A stretch of 64,000 bases of DNA from Asticcacaulis sp. YBE204. Its GTDB lineage: Bacteria; Pseudomonadota; Alphaproteobacteria; Caulobacterales; Caulobacteraceae. The DNA lies in NCBI RefSeq assembly GCF_000495855.1, contig NZ_AWGF01000022.1, positions 16,530 to 80,529 of the forward strand, in the 5' to 3' direction. The translations under genes were made by a program, and so were the position numbers. Positions 28,114 through 37,311 of this stretch are shown here, piece after piece. The notes below the pieces were generated by a model. That model ran no database searches, was not told the DNA's origin, and saw only the letters and a list, made by a program, of their open reading frames with translations. Numbering within the stretch: the first letter of the stretch is position 1; each line of letters starts with the position of its first letter.

Positions 28114-29553
28114 ATGCGCCTTAATGATTTAGTCGATTCCGCCCTGCCCGATTCTGTGCGTGCCCTCGATCTTGAGGGCTGCCGTCAGGTGCTGGAGCGC
28201 GCTCTGGAAGGCGCGGATGACGGCGAGATTTATATAGAGTCGCGTGAAAGCGAATCCCTCGTCTTCGACGATGGCCGTTTGAAAGGTGCGACCTATGGCG
28301 CCGATCAGGGTTTCGGTCTGCGCGTCGTGGCGGGTGAAACCACCGGTTTCGCTAATGCCGCCGAACTGAGCCTGGAAGCCGTTAAGCGCGCTGCCGACGC
28401 GGCGGTTCTGGCCAAGCAGGGCACGGCGGTGAATGTCTCGGTCGGCCACAACCCGCCGCGCTCCAATCAACGGCATTATGGCGATCACGACCCGATCGGC
28501 GAAATGCCTTTCGCCGACAAGATCGCCCTGTTGCAGGCCATCGACGCCTATGCCCGCGATCTGCATCCCGGCGTGGTTCAGGTCTCGGCCTCGGTAGCCG
28601 CGGATCAGCGTCACATCACCATTCTGCGTGCGGGCGGCGAGATATACCACGACTACCGCCCGCTGGTGCGGCTTTCGATCGGCGTATCGGTCGAAAAGGA
28701 TGGTCACCGCGAAACGGCATCTTCCGGCGGCGGCGGGCGCATTTCGGTGTTCGACCTGACCGATCCGAAGAAATGGCAGGCGCAGGTCGATGAGGCCCTG
28801 CGTCAGGCGCTGGTCAATCTCGACGCCATCCCCGCGCCTACCGGTGAAATGGACATCGTCCTGGGCCCCGGCTGGCCCGGCGTCCTGTTGCACGAAGCCG
28901 TCGGCCACGGCCTTGAGGGCGATTTCAACCGCAAGGGCACCTCGGCTTTTTCCGGCAAAATGGGGCAACAGGTCGCCGCCCGTGGCGTCACAGTGGTCGA
29001 CGACGGCACGATCAGGGACGCACGCGGCTCGCTCAATATCGACGACGAAGGCACACCGACGAAAGCCACGACCCTGATCGAGGACGGCATTCTGGTCGGC
29101 TATATGCACGACCGCCTGTCGGCAAGGCAGATGGGTGTCGAGGCCACCGGCAACGGGCGGCGTCAGTCCTACGCGCATCAGCCTCTGCCCCGCATGACCA
29201 ACACCTTCATGACGGGGGGCCATGACAAACTGGCCGACATGATCGCCAATACGAAGCGTGGGCTTTACGCCACCAATTTCGGCGGCGGTCAGGTCGACAT
29301 TACCAATGGCAAGTTCGTTTTCCAGTGTACCGAGGCCTATCTGATCGAGGACGGCAAGGTCACCGCCCCGGTCAGGGGCGCATCGCTGATCGGCGACGGC
29401 CCGGCGGTCATGCAGCAGGTCGAGATGGTCGGCGACGACTTCGCTTTCGACCCCGGCGTCGGCACCTGCGGCAAGGCGGGCCAGAGCCTGCCGGTCGGGA
29501 TCGGCCAGCCTTCCCTGAAAATCCGCGGCCTGACGGTGGGTGGCACATCGTGA
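28114..29553 (+). CDS. tldD: Metalloprotease TldD
   Basis: A 479-residue TldD protein. TldD and TldE/PmbA form a heterodimeric zinc protease that degrades unfolded peptides and matures some peptide products in the cytosol. The zinc motif H-E-A-V-G-H is in LLHEAVGHGLEGDFNRKG, and the third-ligand Cys is in the C-terminal GTCGKAGQ segment. The start at 28114 matches the normal N-terminus; the open frame extends about 80 codons upstream without family similarity. The partner pmbA is not in the window. The gene diverges from ctaC, an arrangement also seen in related bacteria. Confidence 0.96.
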   Translation: MRLNDLVDSALPDSVRALDLEGCRQVLERALEGADDGEIYIESRESESLVFDDGRLKGATYGADQGFGLRVVAGETTGFANAAELSLEAVKRAADAAVLAKQGTAVNVSVGHNPPRSNQRHYGDHDPIGEMPFADKIALLQAIDAYARDLHPGVVQVSASVAADQRHITILRAGGEIYHDYRPLVRLSIGVSVEKDGHRETASSGGGGRISVFDLTDPKKWQAQVDEALRQALVNLDAIPAPTGEMDIVLGPGWPGVLLHEAVGHGLEGDFNRKGTSAFSGKMGQQVAARGVTVVDDGTIRDARGSLNIDDEGTPTKATTLIEDGILVGYMHDRLSARQMGVEATGNGRRQSYAHQPLPRMTNTFMTGGHDKLADMIANTKRGLYATNFGGGQVDITNGKFVFQCTEAYLIEDGKVTAPVRGASLIGDGPAVMQQVEMVGDDFAFDPGVGTCGKAGQSLPVGIGQPSLKIRGLTVGGTS

Positions 29554-29569
29554 CAAATGCCGTCAGGTT

Positions 29570-29790
29570 ACACATTTAACCATTTGTAAAGCCTGATGTA
29601 ATTTTCACGCATTTTGCAGTTGCGGTCATTCCGGACTTGCCCGGTGCGACGGATAACGGCATAATTGCCGTTTATTGCTGTTAGAGCGGAATGACATTCC
29701 GCTCAAGCCGCCATTGAGGCGGCGGCCAAGGTGGCGTAGCCACCGCCCGGCGAAGGACTAATACAATGTGTGTGTGCGGAAATTCAGGGG
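29570..29790 (+). other. Leader with three consecutive hairpins
   Basis: Between tldD and the TonB receptor are three adjacent hairpins: GAGCGGAATG/CATTCCGCTC (about 29683-29703), GCCGCC/GGCGGC (about 29708-29724) and GGTGGC-GTA-GCCACC (about 29730-29744). None has a T-tract. They lie just upstream of the receptor start and would be in its 5' leader if transcription begins further left. Confidence 0.5.
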
Positions 29791-29794
29791 TCTT

Positions 29795-31750
29795 ATGCGG
29801 CGGTTATGGCTGACATCGGTATGCGTTCTGGCTTTGGCGGCGACGCCGGTCATGGCGGCGACCCACTACACCATCGGCGATTTCGCCGGTAAGCCCGTGC
29901 AGTCGGCGGCCGATGCCGTCAAATATATCCCGAACTTCATCCTGACCGGCTCCGGTGGCAACAGCAATCTGCTGATCGACGGCGAGCGCCCCAACGACCT
30001 GTCCGATGCCCTCAATCGCCTGCCGATGGCGCAGGTCGAACGTATCGAACGCATCCCGGCGGGGACGGCAGACTACGACATGCAAGGTCATGCCGAACTG
30101 ATCAATATTGTCCGTAAGTCGATGAAAAAGCCGGTCGTCACGGTGACGAGTTCGGCGAATGTCTACACCGACGGCAAGGTCAAGCCGCAACTGGGCTTTA
30201 CGTGGCAGAAGAACGCCGGAGGGCGCAATGTCGAGGCAGGGGTCAATCTCTATCAGAACAATGACGACGGCACGGGTCACGGCGAAAAGCTGACCACCCA
30301 GGCCGACGGCACCGTGCGTCATCAGCATCTCGATTCGCAGGGGCAAAATCAGGGGGCCGAGGCACGTCTGGCCTGGGCCGGGCCGATTCAGGGTGGTCGC
30401 CTGTCGATGGAAGGCAAGTTGCGCTACGCCGAGTCGGGCTTCGATGCGGTCTATGAGAACGGCGTCACCGAATACGAGCAGCGCGAAAGCGAAAGCTTTT
30501 CTCAGGAACTTTCAGGCCAGTATCAGAAAGACCTCACGCCACAGGTCAAGATCAGCGTCAATGCCCGCGCCAAGTCGAACGACACCACCAACCAGACCGA
30601 CCGGCAAAAACCCGACTATTTCTCGCATTACGAGGAAGACAAGCTGACCTCGGAAGGCAATCTGTCGGCGCAGGCGACGTGGCGCTACAGCAAGGCCCTG
30701 AGCCTGCAAGCCGGGGGCGAGCAACGCTATAACGGCTTCGACGCCCGCAGCCAGTCGGTCGGCTCGTGGCTCGATGAAAACGAACTGCCCGGCACCAACC
30801 GCACGCGTGGCGAGGAGCAGCGCGGCTCGCTCTATGTGTCGGGCAACTGGCGCCCCAGCGAGGTCCTGAGCATCGATAGCGGTGTGGCGGTCGAAAGTAT
30901 GGAATTCCGCCATCGCGGCAACTATCAGGCGGCCCGCAGCTACGCCTACCCCAAACCGCGCCTCAGCCTGCAATGGAAGCCGGACAAGACCTTGCAGGTA
31001 CGCCTGAGCCGCACCCGCGAAGTCGGCTATATCGGCTACGGCGATTTCGTTGCTATCGCCAACTGGCAGTACGAGAAGCCGGATCAGTTGCTCTATCCGC
31101 TCGATCTGGTGCCCTACCGGCAATGGACGAACGAGGTCAGCGTCGATTATCGCTTCTGGGACAAAGGGCAACTGGTCGTGCGGCTGTCGCAGAACGACAT
31201 CGACGACGCGGTCGAGCGCGTCCCGCTTTATACGCAGAACGGCGGCATAGGCGACATCATCGGCAATGTCGGCGACGGTGAGAACCAGCAGATATCTACG
31301 CAGCTCAACCTGCCCGTTGATGCCTATCTGAGCAATGCTATGTTGCGCGTCAACGCCGCGTGGAACGACTCGGCCATCACCGATCCGGTGACGGGTGAAA
31401 GACGCCGTATCTCCGGCCAGACGCCGATGACCCTGTCGTTCAGCTTCAATCAGGATTTACCGGGTATGTCGTGGGGGTGGTCGGTCGATCGTGGCTGGGA
31501 AAACAGCGCCTGGCGCTCGAAGGAGACCAGCCGTTCGGAAGGCTCGCCGTGGGTCAGCCTCTATGCCGAGTTCAAGCCCTCGCCTAAACTTTCGGTGCGC
31601 ACGGAACTGCAAAATCTGGGTTCGCGCACGACCAGCTACGACCTGATCCGCTATGACGGCCTGCGCGACCGGACGGCGGTCAGCTACGAGGAATCGACGC
31701 GCCGCGACTCCGAACCGAAGCTTTACCTGCGTATCCGCAACGAGCTGTAA
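29795..31750 (+). CDS. TonB-dependent receptor-like outer-membrane protein
   Basis: A protein of about 651 residues. A signal peptide (about 1-22, cleaved near VMAA) is followed by a plug-like domain (about 30-115; FILTGSGGNSNLLIDGERPND and QVERIERIPAGTADYDMQGHAELINIVRK). The rest is a beta-barrel with alternating aromatic/polar strands ending YLRIRNEL. No TonB box is obvious before the plug. The substrate is unknown. The start at 29795 has AGGGG 5 nt upstream; an earlier in-frame GTG at 29768 gives no better signal peptide. The gene stands alone between a hairpin-rich leader and the terminator at 31768. Confidence 0.85.
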   Translation: MRRLWLTSVCVLALAATPVMAATHYTIGDFAGKPVQSAADAVKYIPNFILTGSGGNSNLLIDGERPNDLSDALNRLPMAQVERIERIPAGTADYDMQGHAELINIVRKSMKKPVVTVTSSANVYTDGKVKPQLGFTWQKNAGGRNVEAGVNLYQNNDDGTGHGEKLTTQADGTVRHQHLDSQGQNQGAEARLAWAGPIQGGRLSMEGKLRYAESGFDAVYENGVTEYEQRESESFSQELSGQYQKDLTPQVKISVNARAKSNDTTNQTDRQKPDYFSHYEEDKLTSEGNLSAQATWRYSKALSLQAGGEQRYNGFDARSQSVGSWLDENELPGTNRTRGEEQRGSLYVSGNWRPSEVLSIDSGVAVESMEFRHRGNYQAARSYAYPKPRLSLQWKPDKTLQVRLSRTREVGYIGYGDFVAIANWQYEKPDQLLYPLDLVPYRQWTNEVSVDYRFWDKGQLVVRLSQNDIDDAVERVPLYTQNGGIGDIIGNVGDGENQQISTQLNLPVDAYLSNAMLRVNAAWNDSAITDPVTGERRRISGQTPMTLSFSFNQDLPGMSWGWSVDRGWENSAWRSKETSRSEGSPWVSLYAEFKPSPKLSVRTELQNLGSRTTSYDLIRYDGLRDRTAVSYEESTRRDSEPKLYLRIRNEL

Positions 31751-31767
31751 AACAGCCCCCTCCTCTA

Positions 31768-31807
31768 ACAAAAACCCCGTCCGGATCACTCCGAGCGGGG
31801 TTTTTGT
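31768..31807 (+). terminator. Rho-independent terminator
   Basis: The stem AAAACCCCG..TCCGGA / TCCGAG..CGGGGTTTT with a TCAC loop has flanking A and T runs, so it may act in both directions. It ends the TonB-receptor gene. Confidence 0.88.
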
Positions 31808-31829
31808 CTGATCCGACTCCGGACCGGAA

Positions 31830-31925
31830 AGTCGAGAGATTTGAGTCGAATAATAGCCGGCAAGCGCCGCAGGTACTAAAGTACCTGCAAGCGCAGACTG
31901 CGTATTAATCGGCCAAAGACCTCGA
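31830..31925. repeat. Large imperfect palindromic intergenic element (copy B)
   Basis: The spacer after the terminator is a roughly 95-bp imperfect palindrome. The core GCAGGTACT-AA-AGTACCTGC (31869-31888) is perfect, and the outer arms TCGAG..TTTG..CGAATAATA..GCGC and TCGAGG..TTTGGCCGATTAATA..GCGC pair imperfectly. The layout mirrors copy A at 3446-3587: a TACTWAAGTA-like centre and long mismatched arms next to a terminator. Confidence 0.6.
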
Positions 31926-31932
31926 TTTTCCC

Positions 31933-33795
31933 TTACTTAGTGTCGTTGGCGCCGTAGGCCCACTTCGAGATGAAGAAAGACAGGACGAACAGGAAGGCAC
32001 CGAGGCCCACACCCCACCAACCGATCAGGCTGAAGGTTTGCAACGAGGTATTGAGCGCCGCACCGGCGTCCAGCACCTGACCGCCGACGGTTTCGGTCGA
32101 GGCCATCTTGGCAATGATCCCGGCGAGGAAGTGCGCGCCGGACGAGCCGAGGAACCAGATCGCCATCATGGTCGAGACGAGGATGGTCGGCGACAGCTTG
32201 GTTTGTTGCGACAGCCCGACCGGCGACAGGGCCAGTTCCCCCCAGGTGTGGAAGAGGTAGGTCAGAAGCAGGAAGACCAGCGGCAGACGGAAGGCGCCGT
32301 CGGCGAAGCCCTTGCCCCAGACCAGCACGAGGAAGCCGAGACCGGCCATGGCCAGACCGAAGGCGAACTTCTTGACCGGATCGGGGTCCTTGCCGCGGTT
32401 GCCGAGGAAGGTGAAGATCGCCGCGAAGATGGGCGCGAAGATCAGGATGAAACCGGCGTTGAACGATTGCGTTTGCGAGGCCGTCAGGCCGCCGTCGATC
32501 CACACATAACCCGGCGCGAGCGTCAGCGCCGCCAGTTGCTCGGACGAGGCCATGACGAAGGTCTTGCCCAGCATGGTCCAGATGACCGGATCGGCCAGCA
32601 CGGTCAGGTTGGTGTTACGCTCGGAGAAGAGGTTAAGCGAGGAGCCCGCCTGTTCGAACAGGGTGAAGAATACCACCGAGGACAGGGACAGGATCATGGC
32701 GAGGCCAAGGCGGAAGTTCTCGACCTTGGTCAGCTTGGTGACCATGGTCGTGATGACATAGGCCAGAATGCCGAACGCGCCGATACCCAGCGCCATGCCG
32801 ACGATGGTGTGGCGCTGAACGACGAAATAGATGACCGGCACGCCGAGGATACCCAAGATATAGATCAGGTGCTCCTTGGTGATACCACCGACCTTTTGCG
32901 TAAGTTTCTCAGGATAGGGCGCCTCGCCCTTGCCTTGCAGCATGCCCTTACCGAGGATGAACCACAGCAGACCGGCCAGCATGCCGACCCCGGCAAGACC
33001 GAAACCGGCCCACCAGCCGACCGTTTGCCCCAGATAGCCACAGAGAATGGCCGCCCAGAACGAGCCGAGATTGATGCCGAAATAATAGAGCTGGAAGCCC
33101 GAATCGCGGCGCGGGTCCTTTTCGGGATAAAGCTGACCGACAATGGTCGAGATATTCGGCTTGAGGAAGCCGACACCCATGACGATCAGGCCCAGCGACA
33201 GGTAGAAGGCGTGTTCGGCCCACGGCGTGACGACTTTTTTGCCCAGTTCGTAACCACCGGTCGGCAGTACCGTCGGCAAGGCCGAACCGGCCGGAAGGCC
33301 CTTGATTTCCATGCCCGTGGTCGAGGTCGCGTAATCATAGGTCGCGTCGCCGACCTTGAGTTTCAGCGGCGCCGACGGGCTATCGGTTTCGCGGACGAAC
33401 TCGTAGGTCGCGCCCTGATAGGTCAGGGTCTGGATATTGGCCTTGCCTTCCAAGCCCATGCCGAAGTGACCGGCGACCAGCAGCAGACCGCCGAAGATGA
33501 TGGCGCGGCGCGTCCCGATCCAGCGGTCGGCCACAAGACCGCCTACCAGCGGCAGCAGATAGACCAGCGTCGCGTAGGACGCGTACATATCGTTGGCCTT
33601 GTCATCGTTGAACAGGAAATGCTGCGTCAGATAAAAGATCAACAGGCCGCGCATGCCGTAGAAGGAGAAGCGCTCCCACATTTCGGCAAAGAAACAGACG
33701 AACAGCCCCTTGGGATGCTTTCGCATCTGGATCAGGACGGTGGGGACGGTGATCAAGGTGATCAGAATCCCCACAAACAGAACGATATTCAGCAT
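31933..33795 (-). CDS. Proton-dependent oligopeptide transporter (POT/PTR2)
   Basis: A 620-residue inner-membrane transporter of the POT family, which imports di- and tripeptides with protons. The signature FFAEMWERFSFYGMRGLLIFYL (E-x-x-E-R-F-x-Y/F-Y) is at about residues 32-53. About 14 helices are predicted by eye. A roughly 70-residue loop between helices (NIQTLTYQGATYEFVRE onward) is an insertion seen in some family members. The ATG at 33795 is preferred; a second in-frame ATG at 33828 has no ribosome site. Proteases elsewhere in the window could supply peptides, but this is only context. Confidence 0.93.
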   Translation of the reverse strand: MLNIVLFVGILITLITVPTVLIQMRKHPKGLFVCFFAEMWERFSFYGMRGLLIFYLTQHFLFNDDKANDMYASYATLVYLLPLVGGLVADRWIGTRRAIIFGGLLLVAGHFGMGLEGKANIQTLTYQGATYEFVRETDSPSAPLKLKVGDATYDYATSTTGMEIKGLPAGSALPTVLPTGGYELGKKVVTPWAEHAFYLSLGLIVMGVGFLKPNISTIVGQLYPEKDPRRDSGFQLYYFGINLGSFWAAILCGYLGQTVGWWAGFGLAGVGMLAGLLWFILGKGMLQGKGEAPYPEKLTQKVGGITKEHLIYILGILGVPVIYFVVQRHTIVGMALGIGAFGILAYVITTMVTKLTKVENFRLGLAMILSLSSVVFFTLFEQAGSSLNLFSERNTNLTVLADPVIWTMLGKTFVMASSEQLAALTLAPGYVWIDGGLTASQTQSFNAGFILIFAPIFAAIFTFLGNRGKDPDPVKKFAFGLAMAGLGFLVLVWGKGFADGAFRLPLVFLLLTYLFHTWGELALSPVGLSQQTKLSPTILVSTMMAIWFLGSSGAHFLAGIIAKMASTETVGGQVLDAGAALNTSLQTFSLIGWWGVGLGAFLFVLSFFISKWAYGANDTK

Positions 33796-33934
33796 ATATT
33801 TGCCCCGGAAAGCCTGCGGGGGCGGCATATACCGGGCCCTTTTAACGCGCAGACAGTTACATTTGCCGCGATAGGAGCAGCAAATTAACCGGTTGGCAAG
33901 CTTAGTTCCGTTTCAGGCGAAACCGCATCCAGCC

Positions 33935-35305
33935 TTAATAGGCTTCTTCTGTGTATAGTTTGCGAAGGTCACCCTGCCATTCGCCATTATATTTGGCCAG
34001 CAGACGCTCGGCGGGGGTAATGCCGCTGTCGGCGATCTCAAACAATTCAGCCAGATAGCCGCTTTCATCGACCATACCGCCCGACAGGCGATGACGGCGC
34101 TTCAAGCCCCCTTCGGCGATTGTGAGCATGTCCGTCGCCACGTCCTTCACCGGGCGTCCGGCGATCTCGCCGTGCAAACCGGTTTTGGCGGCCATCGCTC
34201 GAAGCGCGTTGTGGTCGGCGCTGGACCAATCCTTGACCAGATCCCACGCGGCTTCCAGCGCCGCGCGATCGTAGAAGATGCCACCCCATAACGCGGGCAA
34301 GGCGCAAATCTTGCTTAACGAACCGCCGTCGGCGCCGCGCATTTCCAGATATTTCTTGAGACGAACTTCGGGGAACAGGGTTGTCAGGTGATCGGCCCAG
34401 TCATCGATGGTCGGGCGCTCACCCGGAAGCGCCGGCAGACGACCTTCGAGAAAATCGCGGAACGACTGCCCCGACGCATCGATATAGCCGCCGTTCGGCG
34501 CACCATAGCGTTTGACGAAATACATAGGTACATCAAGGGCGTATTGCGCATAGCGCTCGTAACCGAAGCCGTCTTCGAAGACGAAATCGAGCATCCCTGT
34601 ACGGTCGGCGTCGGTATCGGTCCACACATTGGCGCGCGCCGACAGGAAGCCGTTCGGCTGGCCTTCGGTGAACGGCGAATTGGCGAACAGGGCCGTGGCG
34701 ATCGGCTGCAAGGCCAGAGAGGTACGGAATTTCAGCACCATGTCGTCTTCGGACGCGTAGTCGAGATTGGCCTGAATCGTCGAGGTGCGCAGCATCATGT
34801 CGAGGCCGAGATTGCCCACCTTCGGCATATAGGCGCGCATGATATTGTAGCGGCCCTTGGGCATGACGGGGGTTTCTTCGCGCGTCCACAGCGGCGAGAA
34901 ACCGACGCCGAGGAAACCGAGGCCCAGTTCTCCGCCGACGGCCTTGACCTCGTCGAGGTGCTGGCTTGTCTCGGCGCAGATGTCGTGAATGGTCTCCAGC
35001 GGCGCGCCGGACAACTCGAACTGCCCACCCGGTTCCAGCGACACCGAGGCGCCGTTGCGCATCAGGGCGATGATATTGTCACCTTCGTAAACGCCGTCCC
35101 AGCCGAAACGCATCAGGCCGTTGAGCAAGGCCTGAATACCGTCGGGACCGTCGTATTTCGGGCGGCGCAGATCGTTGTGGTGGAAGACGAATTTCTCGTG
35201 CTCGGCCCCGATACGCCACTGGTCGCTGGGCTTTTCCCCGGACGCGAAATAGTCGAGCAATTGCCGATGAATCTCGATCGGCTCCGCATCCGTCTTATCA
35301 GCCAC
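33935..35305 (-). CDS. gshA: Glutamate--cysteine ligase (plant/proteobacterial type)
   Basis: A 456-residue GCS2-family enzyme that makes gamma-glutamylcysteine from glutamate, cysteine and ATP, the first step of glutathione synthesis. Motifs include RIGAEHEKF, EPGGQFELSGAPLETIH and MRGADGG near the substrate/metal site, and the length matches the alphaproteobacterial group. A GTG start at 35305 is chosen because GCGAGGG lies 6-7 nt upstream and the N-terminus then fits the family; the open frame runs about 46 codons further upstream without support. It supplies the thiol used by adhC, fghA and grxD in this window. Confidence 0.93.
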   Translation of the reverse strand: MADKTDAEPIEIHRQLLDYFASGEKPSDQWRIGAEHEKFVFHHNDLRRPKYDGPDGIQALLNGLMRFGWDGVYEGDNIIALMRNGASVSLEPGGQFELSGAPLETIHDICAETSQHLDEVKAVGGELGLGFLGVGFSPLWTREETPVMPKGRYNIMRAYMPKVGNLGLDMMLRTSTIQANLDYASEDDMVLKFRTSLALQPIATALFANSPFTEGQPNGFLSARANVWTDTDADRTGMLDFVFEDGFGYERYAQYALDVPMYFVKRYGAPNGGYIDASGQSFRDFLEGRLPALPGERPTIDDWADHLTTLFPEVRLKKYLEMRGADGGSLSKICALPALWGGIFYDRAALEAAWDLVKDWSSADHNALRAMAAKTGLHGEIAGRPVKDVATDMLTIAEGGLKRRHRLSGGMVDESGYLAELFEIADSGITPAERLLAKYNGEWQGDLRKLYTEEAY

Positions 35306-35491
35306 GCCCGGCCCTCGCTTTAATTGCGCCTGTCTGTATCCGAAACCGCTAGACACTTTTCGGGACAGGCTCTGAATAACTAATGAAATGGATTGCGACC
35401 ACAGACCGGGGCCTGAATCGTTCGCTTCCGTGTTACAATTCAAAGGCTATATGGGCGCAAGTTTCGGGAGGCACAAGTCAGATCGACTAAA

Positions 35492-36238
35492 CTATTTCCA
35501 GTCGCCGCGTACCGCCTGATAAAGGGTCAGGGCGGCGATGGCCGCCGTATCGGCCCGCAGGATGCGCGGGCCCAGATTGACGGCATAGGCGTTCGGCAAA
35601 CCGCGCAAGGTGTCGCGCTCATAGTCGTCGAACCCGCCCTCCGGACCGATTAGCAGAGCCACCGGCCCCTCGCCCACGGCCGTCAGCGCCTCGATCATCG
35701 GGGGGATGGTGCGCGCATCGGTCTCATGCGTCGAATCTTCGTCGCCATAGATGACCGTATCCGTCCCCGACTTCAGCCACACATCCAGCTTCACCGGCGG
35801 CAGAACCTCCGGCACGTCGAGCCGTTCGGTCTGTTCGGCAGCCTCCTGCGCGATCAGTTGCAAACGCCCGACATTGGTGTGATCGGCATTGGTCCGACGC
35901 GTAATCAATAGTTGAATTTCACCGACTCCCAGTTCGGTCGCCTTCTCGATTATGGTTTCGAGACGCGCACGTTTCACCAGTGCGATCAACAACTTCGGCG
36001 GATTGTCTGGGGCCGTCTGTACGCGGGTTCTGGTGATCAGCTCGACATGGACGCGCTTCTTGGTCACGGCGTTCAGCCGCGCGGTCCATTCGCCTTCGCG
36101 ACCATTGAAGACGCTGATTTCGTCGCCCACATTCAGCCGCATGACGAGCGCGACGTAGCGGCCCTGATCGGGATTGAGCGGGAAGACGAGCCCCTCGGCG
36201 AAGGGCGGCGTGGTTTCGGCGATAAACAGTCGGATCAT
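35492..36238 (-). CDS. rsmE: 16S rRNA (uracil1498-N3)-methyltransferase
   Basis: A 248-residue SPOUT-class methyltransferase that methylates N3 of U1498 in 16S rRNA. An N-terminal PUA-like part (about 1-70) precedes the knotted domain. The SAM-binding knot motif LLIGPEGGFDDYE is near 195-207, followed by L-G-P-R-I-L-R-A-D-T-A. These are hallmark RsmE residues. No operon partner is evident, though gshA follows on the same strand after a spacer of about 185 nt. Confidence 0.95.
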   Translation of the reverse strand: MIRLFIAETTPPFAEGLVFPLNPDQGRYVALVMRLNVGDEISVFNGREGEWTARLNAVTKKRVHVELITRTRVQTAPDNPPKLLIALVKRARLETIIEKATELGVGEIQLLITRRTNADHTNVGRLQLIAQEAAEQTERLDVPEVLPPVKLDVWLKSGTDTVIYGDEDSTHETDARTIPPMIEALTAVGEGPVALLIGPEGGFDDYERDTLRGLPNAYAVNLGPRILRADTAAIAALTLYQAVRGDWK

Positions 36239-36262
36239 AGCGACTGAATAACCTCGCGCCCC

Positions 36263-37198
36263 TTATTTGCCAATACGCGTCGAAATAAAGGCATCGATGG
36301 CCTCCGTATAGGCGCCGGGCGTGCCGACCAGCCGGTTGATATCGGCGTGGCTCAGGGCCTCTTTCTGAACCGGCGCGGGCTTGCCGAGGCTTTTCAGTTT
36401 CGCGCTAAGGGTGTCGGCCTGAGCGCAGGGCTTGTCCGGGCGTTTGGTCGAGCAGACGATCATCATCGGCACGGCCTGCGGCGTCAGGCGCGCCAGCGGC
36501 GAGGCCTTGGACCACTTCGCCGGATCGCTGCCGAAGGCCTCGGTATAGAAGGCCGGCAGGCGTTTCTGGCTCATGGTGGCCTGCAAATCCATGGTCGCCG
36601 AATCGAGCACCACGGTCCCGGACCAGAGCCTGCCGCCCTTCGCCGTCACGACCGACGGATCGGCAGAGGTTACGGCCACAAGCTGCGCCCCGGCGCTATG
36701 GCCCATCAGGATCAGGCGGTTGACGTCTCCGCCCCATTTGACCGCGTTTTTCTGAATGAAGGCCAGCGCCGTGGCGATATCGTCAGCCTGCCCATAGGCG
36801 TCGGCGGCGGGCAGAAGCCGGTAATTGACGCTGATCACGATATAGCCCTTAGGCAGCCAGTGTTTCAGCTTGTTCTCGATGGAGCCGGTATTGCCCTTGT
36901 CGCCGATCTTCCACGCGCCACCGTGGACCATGACGATCATCGGTGCGTTTTTGGCGTTCGCCGGTGTATAGACATCGATGGCCTGCAAGGCGTCGGTGCC
37001 ATAAGCCAGGGTCTGCTTTTTCGCCCCCGCCGCGATGGCGCTCAGATCGATGGGACGCGCCTCTTCCGCCTTCTTGGTTTGCAGACGGTCGGCCATGCGG
37101 TCTTTCAGACGCTCGCGGATAGGGCCGCTCTGGGCCAAAGTCGCGGCCGGGACAGCAACCGTCATCATAAGAGCAAGGCAAAGCGGTAAAATGCGCAT
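36263..37198 (-). CDS. Exported alpha/beta hydrolase (BD-FAE/esterase type)
   Basis: A 311-residue alpha/beta hydrolase with a signal peptide (cleavage near LAQSG, residue 23), so it is probably periplasmic. The oxyanion motif H-G-G-A-W is near residue 93 and the nucleophile elbow G-H-S-A-G-A is near 168. A catalytic His is in LSHADINRLVG near the C-terminus. The fold resembles carboxylesterases and feruloyl-esterase-like BD-FAE enzymes. It diverges from a pectate lyase gene, so a role in removing ester groups from plant polymers is possible, but the substrate is inferred only from position. Confidence 0.85.
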   Translation of the reverse strand: MRILPLCLALMMTVAVPAATLAQSGPIRERLKDRMADRLQTKKAEEARPIDLSAIAAGAKKQTLAYGTDALQAIDVYTPANAKNAPMIVMVHGGAWKIGDKGNTGSIENKLKHWLPKGYIVISVNYRLLPAADAYGQADDIATALAFIQKNAVKWGGDVNRLILMGHSAGAQLVAVTSADPSVVTAKGGRLWSGTVVLDSATMDLQATMSQKRLPAFYTEAFGSDPAKWSKASPLARLTPQAVPMMIVCSTKRPDKPCAQADTLSAKLKSLGKPAPVQKEALSHADINRLVGTPGAYTEAIDAFISTRIGK

Positions 37199-37311
37199 GG
37201 TCAGTCTCCGTAACTGGATATCTATACGCCCGTTTTTCAGTTTCCCCTGCGGGCTTGGCGAAAAATCCGCTCCGTGTTACCGCTACATCAAAAATACAGG
37301 GAGACATGATC

